From Stutzerimonas stutzeri (GTDB lineage: Bacteria; Pseudomonadota; Gammaproteobacteria; Pseudomonadales; Pseudomonadaceae), in contig NZ_JAMOHZ010000006.1 of the NCBI RefSeq assembly GCF_024448715.1, forward strand, positions 124,001 through 188,000: a DNA stretch of 64,000 nucleotides. Reading direction: 5' to 3'. The notes under the pieces are model-generated. The model saw nothing but the letters and a program-made list of their open reading frames with translations, did no database searches and was not told the origin of the DNA. Below are positions 49,045 to 57,517 of the stretch, in pieces; the stretch's first letter is position 1; each line of letters begins with the position of its first letter. A program made the translations under genes and the position numbers.

Positions 49045-49095
49045 CCAGGACATTTCAGAGCGAGCGCTTGCTACGGCGCTCGGGAGAATAACAAG

Positions 49096-50382
49096 ATGAT
49101 AATCCTTTACATGTTTCTGGGGCTGATAGCCCTCATCCTGATCAATGTTCCTGTCGCCATATCGCTAGGCATCGTCGGTGCGGTTGCAATCTTTTCCAGC
49201 TATGGGGCGCTGGCCCTTCCCAACATCGGAATGGTGATGTACGACGGGACGACCAGCTTTCCGCTTATTGCCATCCCGCTTTTCATTCTCGCTGGCGCGA
49301 TCATGAATGCCTCGAGCATTTCCCGGCGGCTGATCGATCTGGCCTCGGCGATGCTCGGATTCATCAAGGGTGGGTTGTCGATGGTGACCATCGGTGCCTC
49401 GATCTTCTTCGCGGAGATTTCCGGTTCGGCGGTGGCGGGCGTATCGGCTATCGGCAGCATCATGATCCCGGCGATGACTCAGAAGGGATATTCGAAGGAA
49501 TTCGCGGCGGCATTGTCATCCTCGGCAGCCAGCCTGGCGATCATCCTGCCACCATCGATTCCGATGATTCTCTACGCCGTGATGTCTGGGGAGTCGGTGG
49601 TGAAGATGTTCGTCGCCGGCATCTTCCCAGGCTTGCTCGGTGCCATGGGGCTGGCGGGTATGTGCTATTACCTGGCCAGGAAGAACAACTTTCCATCCGA
49701 AGGGGCCTTCCAGACCAAGCGGTTGTGGGAAGCGTTCAAGGGAGCAATCTGGGCGCTGTCGATTCCGGTGATCATCCTTGGCGGAATCTTTGGCGGAATC
49801 GTCACGGCGACCGAAGGAGCGGCGTTAGCGGTGGTGGTGGCGATCTTCATCAGTGCCTTTGTCTATCGCGAGTTCACGCTGCGCACGTTCTACAAGGCGT
49901 GCCTCGATGCCGGCGTGCAGACTGCGGTAGTGATGCTGCTGGTGGCGAGCTCCGCCGTGGTTGGCCTCTACCTGACTGAAACGCAGCTGCCGCAGCAGCT
50001 CGCCAGCTCCATCAGCGAGTGGACCAGCAACAAGTACGTGATCCTGGCGCTGCTTAACATCATCTTCCTGATTCTCGGCGTCTTCCTGCATTCTGCGGCC
50101 GCGATCATCTTGGTCGTTCCAATCGTTCTGCCGCTGGTACTAGCGGTAGGCATCGATCCGATTCATTTCGGTCTGATCGTCACGCTCAACCTGGCCATTG
50201 GTCAGCAAACTCCGCCGGTTGCCAGTGTGCTGATCGCGTCCTGTTCGATCGCCAAGTCCGATATCTGGGCCACCACCCGTACCAATCTGTGGTTCCTTGG
50301 GGTGCTCTTCGCGATTCTGCTGATCAACACCTACATCCCGGCCATTGCCATGGTTCTGGTGAATTTCGTTTACGGCGCGTGA
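49096..50382 (+). CDS. TRAP transporter large permease (DctM family)
   Basis: This 428-residue protein is made of about twelve hydrophobic segments and has the DctM family motifs FPLIAIPLFILAGAIMN, AEISGSAVAGVSAIGSIMIPAM, LSSSAASLAIILPPSIPMILYAV and NLAIGQQTPPVASVL. It completes the DctPQM sodium-coupled importer. The crotonase-fold gene begins 26 bases after its stop. Confidence 0.95.
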   Translation: MIILYMFLGLIALILINVPVAISLGIVGAVAIFSSYGALALPNIGMVMYDGTTSFPLIAIPLFILAGAIMNASSISRRLIDLASAMLGFIKGGLSMVTIGASIFFAEISGSAVAGVSAIGSIMIPAMTQKGYSKEFAAALSSSAASLAIILPPSIPMILYAVMSGESVVKMFVAGIFPGLLGAMGLAGMCYYLARKNNFPSEGAFQTKRLWEAFKGAIWALSIPVIILGGIFGGIVTATEGAALAVVVAIFISAFVYREFTLRTFYKACLDAGVQTAVVMLLVASSAVVGLYLTETQLPQQLASSISEWTSNKYVILALLNIIFLILGVFLHSAAAIILVVPIVLPLVLAVGIDPIHFGLIVTLNLAIGQQTPPVASVLIASCSIAKSDIWATTRTNLWFLGVLFAILLINTYIPAIAMVLVNFVYGA

Positions 50383-50408
50383 GCGGCATCGAGCAAGAGG
50401 AGACGAAG

Positions 50409-51203
50409 ATGAGTGATATGTCTCAAGGGCAGGTCGACTGTCGCATCGAGCAGGGCGTCGCCTGGGTTGGCTTCAACCGGCCGGATAGCCGCAATGCGAT
50501 GACCTGGACCATGTACGACTCGCTGGAGCGCTTGTGCAGCGAGCTGGAGGCCGATCCCGCGGTCGTAGCGGTGGTGTTTCACGGTTGTGGTGGCAAGGCC
50601 TTCGTTGCTGGCACTGACATCAAGCAATTCGCTGATTTCGAAGGCGGTGAAGCGGGCGTGAACTATGAGCGGCGCATCGACAGCGTGATCGCGGGGCTGG
50701 AAAACCTGCACAAGCCGACCATCGCGATGCTCGAGGGATTCTGTGTCGGTGGCGGCGCGGCCATCGCGCTGGCCTGCGACTTCCGCTATTGCACGCCGTC
50801 GTTGAAGTTTGGCGTACCGATCGCCGAGACACTTGGCAACTGCCTCTCGGTGACAAACGTGTCCCGCCTCATGGATCTGCTCGGCGTACCGCGGACGAAG
50901 GAAGTACTGATGACAGCAAAACTGATCGAGGCGCCCGAGGCGCTATCGGCGGGCCTGGTCAGCGCAGTGTTCGAGCCCGACGCTATCCGTCAGGAGGTCA
51001 GTCGCAAAGCGCAGGCGTTTGCCGGTCGAGCGCCGCTGACCGTGCTGGCCACCAAAGAGGTAATCAACCGGGTGCTGGAGCACCGCCGTACTTCTGCAGA
51101 CTCCAGCGATGACTGGATACGGACCTGTTACGGCAGCCGCGATTTCAAGGCCGCCGTCGACAAGTTCGTCAGTAAGACCTCGTTCGAATGGACCGGTGAG
51201 TAA
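50409..51203 (+). CDS. crotonase-fold protein lacking both classical hydratase glutamates
   Basis: This 264-residue protein of the enoyl-CoA hydratase/isomerase superfamily starts at the ATG 50409 after GAGGAGACGAAG. Oxyanion-hole elements are present: GTDIKQF (about residue 65) and EGFCVGGGAAIALACDFRY (about 110-128). Where rat mitochondrial hydratase has Glu144 (GGGCELAMMCD) this protein has Ala (GGGAAIALACD), and where it has Glu164 (FGQPE) this one reads FGVPI, continuing AETLGNCLS. A simple syn-hydration is therefore unlikely; isomerase, dehydratase, thioesterase, decarboxylase or C-C lyase chemistry is possible. The next gene is a CaiB/BaiF transferase, recalling CaiB-CaiD partnerships. 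Confidence 0.88.
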   Translation: MSDMSQGQVDCRIEQGVAWVGFNRPDSRNAMTWTMYDSLERLCSELEADPAVVAVVFHGCGGKAFVAGTDIKQFADFEGGEAGVNYERRIDSVIAGLENLHKPTIAMLEGFCVGGGAAIALACDFRYCTPSLKFGVPIAETLGNCLSVTNVSRLMDLLGVPRTKEVLMTAKLIEAPEALSAGLVSAVFEPDAIRQEVSRKAQAFAGRAPLTVLATKEVINRVLEHRRTSADSSDDWIRTCYGSRDFKAAVDKFVSKTSFEWTGE

Positions 51204-51236
51204 CGTCTCGTCGATCCCAGTGCTGGAGAGCCAAGC

Positions 51237-52424
51237 ATGCTTCCGCTAAGCAACGTAAAAATTCTGGATATCTCGCAAATCATGGCGGGCCCTTACTGCA
51301 CGATGGTGCTGGGCGACCTCGGAGCCGAGGTCATCAAGGTGGAAAAATCCAATGGTGGTGACGACAGTCGGCAAATGGGTCCCTATGTAAACGGCGAGTC
51401 CACATGTTTTTTTCAGATCAACCGAAACAAGAAGAGCATTTCGCTGAATCTGAAGGATCAACGGGCCAGGGATATTTTCTATCGACTGGCCGCTGATGCC
51501 GACGTCATCGTCGAGAATTACCGGCCGGGCGTGACGCAATCGCTGGAGATCGACTACGAGACGATCCGTGCAATCAATCCAGGGATTATCTATTGCTCGA
51601 TCTCCGGCTATGGCCAGACCGGCCCTTACAGCAATAAGGGTGGCTTCGACCTCGTCGCCCAAGGCATGAGCGGCCTGATGTCGATGACTGGCGAACCCGG
51701 CAAGCGTCCGCTGAAGACCGGTATCGCCGTCTATGACATCGGGGCTGGCCTTACCGCGATCTATTCGATTCTCGCCGCTTACATCCACAAGCAGAACACC
51801 GGGGAAGGGCAGCACATCGATATCGCCATCACCGAGTGCGGGCTGCCTTGGTTCGCCTGGGAAGCGGCGGCGTATTTCGCCAACGGTACCGTGCCGCAGC
51901 CCACGGGATCGCGTCACCGCATCTCGGCGCCATATCAGGCCGTCAGGACTCAGGACGGCTACCTGATGCTCGGCTGCGCCAATCAGCGAACCTGGGAGCG
52001 TCTCTGTCGCGATGTGATTGCGCGTGAGGATCTGCTTGGCGACGAGCGCTTTGTCACTAACAGCGACCGTGCACGCAACGTCGAAACGCTCGAAAACATC
52101 CTCGAAGAGATTCTGTCCCAGCAGCCCATGAAGCACTGGCTCGATCTGTGCGACACGGCCGGGGTACCGGCAGGGCCGATCAACGACTTCGCCCAGGCCA
52201 TGCACGACGAACATTATTTGGCGCGCGGCATGGTTCAGGAAGTCAGACATCCGGTGATAGGCAGCATGAAGACGATCGGCTTTCCCGCCAAGTTCTCCCG
52301 AACGCCTTTGGAAATCCGTCGACCGGCTCCGTTGTTCGCCGAGCACACCGATGAGGTGCTACACGGAATCGGCATGACCGATGAGGATATCGGCAGTCTG
52401 CGAAGTGAGGGCTGCATCCGCTGA
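51237..52424 (+). CDS. CaiB/BaiF-family (class III) CoA-transferase
   Basis: This 395-residue protein, LSNVKILDISQIMAGPYCTMVLGDLGAEVIKVE, has the full class III CoA-transferase pattern: DVIVENYRPGV, SISGYGQTGPYSNKGGFDLVAQGMSGLM, the catalytic Asp167 in TGIAVYDIGAGLTAIY, and the C-terminal VPAGPINDFAQAMHDEH. These enzymes move CoA between carboxylic acids, for example carnitine, formyl/oxalate, itaconate, malate, glutarate. The donor and acceptor cannot be read from sequence. It starts 33 bases after the crotonase gene; 70 AT-rich bases follow before the aminotransferase. Confidence 0.93.
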   Translation: MLPLSNVKILDISQIMAGPYCTMVLGDLGAEVIKVEKSNGGDDSRQMGPYVNGESTCFFQINRNKKSISLNLKDQRARDIFYRLAADADVIVENYRPGVTQSLEIDYETIRAINPGIIYCSISGYGQTGPYSNKGGFDLVAQGMSGLMSMTGEPGKRPLKTGIAVYDIGAGLTAIYSILAAYIHKQNTGEGQHIDIAITECGLPWFAWEAAAYFANGTVPQPTGSRHRISAPYQAVRTQDGYLMLGCANQRTWERLCRDVIAREDLLGDERFVTNSDRARNVETLENILEEILSQQPMKHWLDLCDTAGVPAGPINDFAQAMHDEHYLARGMVQEVRHPVIGSMKTIGFPAKFSRTPLEIRRPAPLFAEHTDEVLHGIGMTDEDIGSLRSEGCIR

Positions 52425-52470
52425 TAGAAAATCTATTTTTCGTTAGTTATGAATTCAAAACTCAAAATAC

Positions 52471-52478
52471 AAAAACAA
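52471..52478 (+). promoter_or_regulatory. candidate Crc/Hfq CA-motif ahead of the class V aminotransferase
   Basis: AAAAACAA matches AANAANAA, six bases before GGAG. The leader AAAAACAAGA is shared base for base with the dctP leader. The spacer 52425-52494 is unusually AT-rich and contains AATTCAA (52452-52458) and AATACAA (52466-52472), which resemble the half-sites at 46385-46401. Confidence 0.5.
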
Positions 52479-52494
52479 GATTTGGAGAATCGCT

Positions 52495-53703
52495 ATGTTG
52501 AAGCTCGATTTTCATCCGTCCGGCCGTCATTTTCTGCAGATCCCCGGACCTTCACCGGTTCCGGACCGCATCTTGCGGGCTATGAGCCTGCCCACTATTG
52601 ATCATCGTGGACCGGAGTTCGGTGCATTGGGTCGCGAACTGCTAAGCAAGATCCGTCAGGTGTTCAAGACCCAGCAGCCCGTGGTGATCTACCCCGCATC
52701 CGGTACCGGGGCTTGGGAGGCGGCGTTGGTCAATACGCTGTCGGCTGGCGACCGGGTATTGATGTTCGAAACCGGTCACTTCGCCACGCTGTGGGAAAAG
52801 ATGGCCCGACGCTTGGGACTCGAGCCCGAATTCATCGGGCTACCGGGCTACGAAGGCTGGCGACGTGGTGTGCAGGCCGACATGATCGAGCGGCGCCTGA
52901 AAGAGGACAGCAGCCACACCATCAAGGCTGTCTGTGTGGTGCACAACGAGACGTCCACCGGCGTGACCAGCGACATCGCGGCAGTGCGTCGTGCCATCGA
53001 TGCGGTCAAGCATCCGGCGCTGCTGCTGGTAGATACCATTTCCGGCCTGGCCTGCGCTGATTATCAGCACGACGCCTGGGGCGTGGACGTCACTATCTCC
53101 GGCTCGCAGAAGGGCCTGATGCTGCCGCCTGGTATCAGCTTCAACGCGGTATCTGAGAAGGCAATCGAGGTCAGCCGCAGCGCGCAGCTGCCGAAGAGCT
53201 TCTGGGCCTGGGACGAAATACTCGAACTAAACCGCAGCGGCTACTGGCCATACACACCCAACACCAACCTGTTGTACGGGCTGAACGAAGCGCTCGACAT
53301 GCTGCTGCAAGAGGGGCTCGATCATGTCTTTGCACGCCACCAGCGTTGGGCTGCCGGCGTGCGTACGGCCGTCGCGTGCTGGGGGCTGGAGGTGCAGTGT
53401 CAAGATGCAAGCGTCTTCTCACCAGTGCTGACCGGTGTGGTAATGCCGGAAGGCATCGATGCCGACGAGGTTCGCAGCCTGATCTACCGCCGTTTCGACC
53501 TTTCGTTGGGCACCGGGCTGGGCAAGGCGAGGGGCAAGATGTTCCGCATCGGGCACCTGGGTGATTGCAACGATCTCACCCTGATCGCCACCCTCGGCGG
53601 TTGCGAGGCCGGCCTCAAGATGTCCGGTGTGTCGCTCAAGGGGAGCGGTGTGCTCGCCGCACTGGATTACTTCGCAGCGAACCCGCTGGACTACGCGCGT
53701 TGA
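52495..53703 (+). CDS. class V PLP aminotransferase (serine/alanine/aspartate-glyoxylate type)
   Basis: The 402-residue protein starts MLKLDFHPSGRHFLQIPGPSPVPDRIL, the family IPGP motif, followed by TIDHRGPEF. PLP site: the phosphate loop YPASGTGAWEAAL, Asp180 in LLLVDTISGL and Lys206 in ISGSQKGLMLPPG. The end GTGLGKARGKMFRIGHLGDCNDL is typical of serine-glyoxylate aminotransferases and of BhcA-type aspartate-glyoxylate enzymes. The likely reaction is amination of glyoxylate or another small 2-oxo acid. It precedes the FAD/Fe-S dehydrogenase by 34 bases, so a 2-hydroxyacid to 2-oxoacid to amino-acid sequence is plausible. The exact substrates are unknown. Confidence 0.9.
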   Translation: MLKLDFHPSGRHFLQIPGPSPVPDRILRAMSLPTIDHRGPEFGALGRELLSKIRQVFKTQQPVVIYPASGTGAWEAALVNTLSAGDRVLMFETGHFATLWEKMARRLGLEPEFIGLPGYEGWRRGVQADMIERRLKEDSSHTIKAVCVVHNETSTGVTSDIAAVRRAIDAVKHPALLLVDTISGLACADYQHDAWGVDVTISGSQKGLMLPPGISFNAVSEKAIEVSRSAQLPKSFWAWDEILELNRSGYWPYTPNTNLLYGLNEALDMLLQEGLDHVFARHQRWAAGVRTAVACWGLEVQCQDASVFSPVLTGVVMPEGIDADEVRSLIYRRFDLSLGTGLGKARGKMFRIGHLGDCNDLTLIATLGGCEAGLKMSGVSLKGSGVLAALDYFAANPLDYAR

Positions 53704-53737
53704 CATCCCCCTTTGACGGCAGACATGGGAGGTCCTG

Positions 53738-56737
53738 ATGACTTCGTTTACCGAACCCAGAATACCGGCGAGCAAGGTGTCGTCAGAACGTGCTTCGGCG
53801 CTGGCAGCGCGGCTACAGCGCGAAATTGCCGGCGAGGTAATGTTCGATTCGGCGTCACGTGGCCGCTACGCAACTGACGCTTCGATCTATCAGATCACGC
53901 CGGTCGGTGTGGTAATCCCGCGTCACCAGCATGACCTGCAGGTAGCACTGGATATCGCCCGAGATGCCAAGGTTCCGCTGCTGGCGCGCGGTGGCGGCAC
54001 CAGCCAGTGCGGCCAGACCGTGGGTGACGCGCTGATCGTCGATACCAGCCGCTGGCTGAATCAGATCGTCGAGTTCGACCCAGACAACCTGACGGTAGTG
54101 GTCGAGCCGGGCGTAGTGCTCGATGACCTGAACCGCTGGCTCAAGCCGCACGGGCTGTGGTTTCCGGTGGACGTGTCGACGTCTGCCCAGTGCACCCTGG
54201 GTGGTATGGCAGGCAACAATTCCTGCGGCTCGCGTTCAATTCGCTACGGCAACATGGTGCACAACGTCTTGGGCATCGATGCGTTGCTGGCCGATGGCAG
54301 CGAAGCGCGCTTCGGTCTGCTCCATGAGCTGGCACCGGGTGACCGGGTACGCCAGCTCGCCCGCGAGGTGCAGCGTATCGCCGAGCGCGAACATGCCAAT
54401 ATCCGTGAGCACTACCCGAAGGTGCTGCGCCGCGTGGGTGGCTACAACCTCGATCTGTTCGACTGTCAGAACCCGCTCCCCTACGACTCGGGCGGCCAGG
54501 TCAACCTGGCCCACCTGCTGATCGGTTCGGAAGGTACGCTCGCGGTCACCCGGCGGATCAAGCTCAAGCTGGCGCCGCTGCCCCAGCACAAGGTGCTGGC
54601 GGTGGTGAATTTCCCGACCTTCTATCAGGCCATGGACCTGACCCAGCACATCGTCACGCTCGACCCGACGGCGGTCGAACTGGTCGACCGCACGATGATC
54701 GATCTGTCGATGGAGAATCCGTCCTTCAAGCCGGTGATCGAGAAGGCGCTGATTGGCTATCCCGAGGCATTGCTGCTGGTCGAGTTCGCGGGCGAGGAAG
54801 TCGCCGCCCTGCATGAGCAACTCGGCAGGCTGAGCGAGCTGATGGCCGATCTCGGCCTGCCCGGTAGCGTGGTCAAGATGACCGAGTCTGCAGAGCAGAC
54901 AGCGTTATGGAACGTACGCAAGGCCGGCCTGAACATCATGATGAGCATGAAGGGCGACGGCAAACCGGTGTCCTTCATCGAAGACTGCGCGGTGCCGCTG
55001 GAGCATCTGGCCGAATACACCGCCAAGCTCACCGAGGTATTTCACAAGCACGGCACCGAAGGCACCTGGTATGCCCACGCAAGTGTCGGCACTCTGCACG
55101 TACGGCCAATCCTGGACATGCGCCGTGATGGCGCGCAAAAGATGCGCGCCATCGCCGAAGAGGCGTCCGCGCTAGTCCGCGCCTACAAGGGGGCGTTTTC
55201 TGGCGAGCATGGGGATGGCCTGTGCCGCGGAGAATGGGTGGCATGGCAGTTCGGCCCGCAACTCAATGCCGCATTCAAGGAGATCAAGCAGCTATTCGAT
55301 CCGGAAAACCTGCTCAATCCGGGCAAGATCGTCGATACCCCGCGCATGGACGATCATAGCTACTTCCGTTTCCCCAAGACCTATCAACCGATTCCAGTAA
55401 CGCCGGTGCTGGACTGGTCGGAATGGAACGTGCTGCGCGATCCGTTGACCGGCAAGCAGAGCGCGCCCGGAAGTGGCGCCGATCCAACTGGTGGGCTCAT
55501 CGGTGCCGTCGAGATGTGCAACAACAACGGCCACTGTCGCAAGTTCGACGCCGGCACCATGTGCCCCAGCTTCCGGGCGACGCGCAACGAGCAGCATCTG
55601 ACCCGCGGTCGCGCTAACACGCTGCGGCTGGCGTTATCCGGGCAGCTAGGTCCCGATGGATTGGGCAGCGAAGACGTCAAGGCCGCGCTCGATCTGTGTG
55701 TCTCCTGCAAGGGCTGCAGGCGGGAATGCCCGACTGGCGTCGACATGGCGAAGATGAAAATCGAGGCCCGCGCCGCCTGGGCGAAAAATCATCCGATGCC
55801 GCTACGTGAGCGGATGGTGGCTGAAATGCCACGCTATGCGCCCTACGCTCGCCATCTGGCCGGCGTGACAGGCCTCGTCGAGCGCGTGCCGCTGCTGTCG
55901 CAATGGGTCAAGCGCACATTGGGACTGGCCGGGCAGCGTGCGCTGCCGCGCTTCGCAGGCAACTTTCTGGCGACCGCGCCAGCAAGCCGTTCGACACATA
56001 CGCGGGAAGTCCTGCTGTTCGTCGATACCTTCAACAACTACATGGAACCGGAGAATGCGCGAGCGGCCTGTCGCGTACTCGAGGCGGCCGGGTATCGGGT
56101 CCATTTCAATCAGGCGCCATCAGAGCGACCGTTGTGCTGCGGGCGCACTTACCTGGCGTCGGGTCAGGTCGACAAGGCCAAGGCGGAAGCCCGGCGCACG
56201 CTCGACCACCTGCTGCCGTTCGTCGAGCGCGGCGTGAGCATCGTCGGGCTTGAGCCTTCGTGTTTGCTGACCATGCGCGACGAGTTTCTGCGCTACGGTT
56301 ACGGCGAGCAGGCCAAGGCGTTGTCGAAGGCGTCCTTCCTGTTCGAAGAGTTTCTGGTCAGGGAGCAGGCTGCAGGCAATCTGCAGCTCAAGCTCAGGGC
56401 GCTAGACGAACCACGGGCTCTATTGCACGGTCATTGTCATCAAAAGGCATTCGATGCGCTGCGGCCGGTGGAACAGGTGCTGCGTTGGATACCGGATCTG
56501 GAGGTCAGAACGGTCGAAACCTCATGCTGTGGCATGGCTGGAAGCTTTGGCTACGAGCGCGAACACTACGATGCTTCGATGCAGATGGCCGAGCTGGCGC
56601 TGCTACCTGCGGTGCGTAAAGCCGAAGCCGAAGATCTGGTGGTCGCCGATGGTACCAGTTGCCGCCACCAGATCTACGACGGAGCCCAGCGTGAAGCTTT
56701 GCATGTGGCGAGGGTATTGGAGCGGGCGTTGGCCTGA
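53738..56737 (+). CDS. FAD/Fe-S D-2-hydroxyacid dehydrogenase (YdiJ / GlcD-GlcF fusion type)
   Basis: This 999-residue fused enzyme has an N-terminal PCMH FAD domain (about 45-240; VPLLARGGGTSQCGQTVGDALIVD, GGMAGNNSCGSRSIRYGNMVHNVLGID), an FAD-oxidase C domain (about 250-540; LLIGSEGTLAVTRRIKLKL, GAFSGEHGDGLCRGEW), a ferredoxin-like part (CNNNGHCRKF, LDLCVSCKGCRRECPTGVDM near 652) and a C-terminal CCG domain pair (PLCCGRTYLASGQ, LEPSCLL, HGHCHQKAF, SCCGMAGSFGYE). The architecture matches YdiJ, a D-2-hydroxyglutarate/D-lactate-type dehydrogenase feeding the quinone pool. It is the last gene of the TRAP/CoA-transferase cluster. The substrate is inferred only as a D-2-hydroxy acid. Confidence 0.93.
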   Translation: MTSFTEPRIPASKVSSERASALAARLQREIAGEVMFDSASRGRYATDASIYQITPVGVVIPRHQHDLQVALDIARDAKVPLLARGGGTSQCGQTVGDALIVDTSRWLNQIVEFDPDNLTVVVEPGVVLDDLNRWLKPHGLWFPVDVSTSAQCTLGGMAGNNSCGSRSIRYGNMVHNVLGIDALLADGSEARFGLLHELAPGDRVRQLAREVQRIAEREHANIREHYPKVLRRVGGYNLDLFDCQNPLPYDSGGQVNLAHLLIGSEGTLAVTRRIKLKLAPLPQHKVLAVVNFPTFYQAMDLTQHIVTLDPTAVELVDRTMIDLSMENPSFKPVIEKALIGYPEALLLVEFAGEEVAALHEQLGRLSELMADLGLPGSVVKMTESAEQTALWNVRKAGLNIMMSMKGDGKPVSFIEDCAVPLEHLAEYTAKLTEVFHKHGTEGTWYAHASVGTLHVRPILDMRRDGAQKMRAIAEEASALVRAYKGAFSGEHGDGLCRGEWVAWQFGPQLNAAFKEIKQLFDPENLLNPGKIVDTPRMDDHSYFRFPKTYQPIPVTPVLDWSEWNVLRDPLTGKQSAPGSGADPTGGLIGAVEMCNNNGHCRKFDAGTMCPSFRATRNEQHLTRGRANTLRLALSGQLGPDGLGSEDVKAALDLCVSCKGCRRECPTGVDMAKMKIEARAAWAKNHPMPLRERMVAEMPRYAPYARHLAGVTGLVERVPLLSQWVKRTLGLAGQRALPRFAGNFLATAPASRSTHTREVLLFVDTFNNYMEPENARAACRVLEAAGYRVHFNQAPSERPLCCGRTYLASGQVDKAKAEARRTLDHLLPFVERGVSIVGLEPSCLLTMRDEFLRYGYGEQAKALSKASFLFEEFLVREQAAGNLQLKLRALDEPRALLHGHCHQKAFDALRPVEQVLRWIPDLEVRTVETSCCGMAGSFGYEREHYDASMQMAELALLPAVRKAEAEDLVVADGTSCRHQIYDGAQREALHVARVLERALA

Positions 56738-56799
56738 TGTAGCGCTGCTAGCGAGCCCTTGCATCGACGGCGCGGGTTCGCTGCGGTGCCGCTGTGGAG

Positions 56800-56833
56800 C
56801 TGGTTGATTGCCTTCTGAGCAATCAGCTGGTGG
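56800..56833. terminator. possible hairpin terminator between the dehydrogenase gene and rnt
   Basis: TGATTGC-CTTCTGA-GCAATCA, extended imperfectly by AGCTGGT/AGCTGGT, lies between convergent genes. No T-run follows, so terminator function is uncertain. Confidence 0.4.
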
Positions 56834-56842
56834 CGCGGCGGC

Positions 56843-57517
56843 TCACTCGTCGAACTCTTCCCAGCCGCCCATTTCCTTCCAGCGATTGACGATGCCGCAA
56901 AACAGTTCGGCCGTCTTCTCGGTGTCGTAGCGGGCTGAATGCGCTTCGCGTCCGTCGAAATCAATACCCGCCGCCTGGCAGGCCTTGGCCAGAACGGTCT
57001 GGCCGTAGGCGAGGCCGGCAAGGGTAGCGGTGTCGAAGCTGGAAAAAGGATGGAAGGGGTTGCGCTTGATGTCGCAGCGCGCCATGGCCGCGTTGAGGAA
57101 ACCGAGATCGAAGCTGCTGTTGTGGCCGACCAGAATGGCGCGCTTGCAGCCTGCCGACTTAACCGCTTTGCGCACACTGCGGATAATCTCGTTCAGCGCC
57201 TGCGACTCGGGGACGGCCATACGCAGCGGGTGGTCCAGCTTGATGCCGGTGAATTCCAGAGCCGCTGCCTCGATATTGGCGCCCGCGAAGGGTTCCACCC
57301 GGAAGAACAGCGTTTCCTGTGGATAGAGCAGACCCTGTTCATCCATGCCGATGGTCACAGCGGCGATTTCAAGAAGCGCGTCGGTGGCACAGTTGAAGCC
57401 GCCACATTCGACATCGACCACCACCGGTAAAAAGCCACGGAAGCGCCTTGCCATGGGCGATCGCGGCTTGCCGGCGAGATTGCCTTCGAGCTCGTCGTCG
57501 AACTGCTCGTCACTCAT
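56843..57517 (-). CDS. rnt: ribonuclease T
   Basis: RNase T trims 3' ends of tRNAs, 5S and 23S rRNA. From [21 protein letters not shown] at 57517 it has 224 residues, as in P. aeruginosa. It is a DEDDh exonuclease with [36 protein letters not shown] and [20 protein letters not shown]. The Exo I motif reads [10 protein letters not shown], with Cys in place of the usual Thr after the catalytic Glu; the metal-binding Asp and Glu are kept. The start overlaps the pyrC stop by four bases (ATGA), the same order as in P. aeruginosa. Confidence 0.96.
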   Translation of the reverse strand: MSDEQFDDELEGNLAGKPRSPMARRFRGFLPVVVDVECGGFNCATDALLEIAAVTIGMDEQGLLYPQETLFFRVEPFAGANIEAAALEFTGIKLDHPLRMAVPESQALNEIIRSVRKAVKSAGCKRAILVGHNSSFDLGFLNAAMARCDIKRNPFHPFSSFDTATLAGLAYGQTVLAKACQAAGIDFDGREAHSARYDTEKTAELFCGIVNRWKEMGGWEEFDE

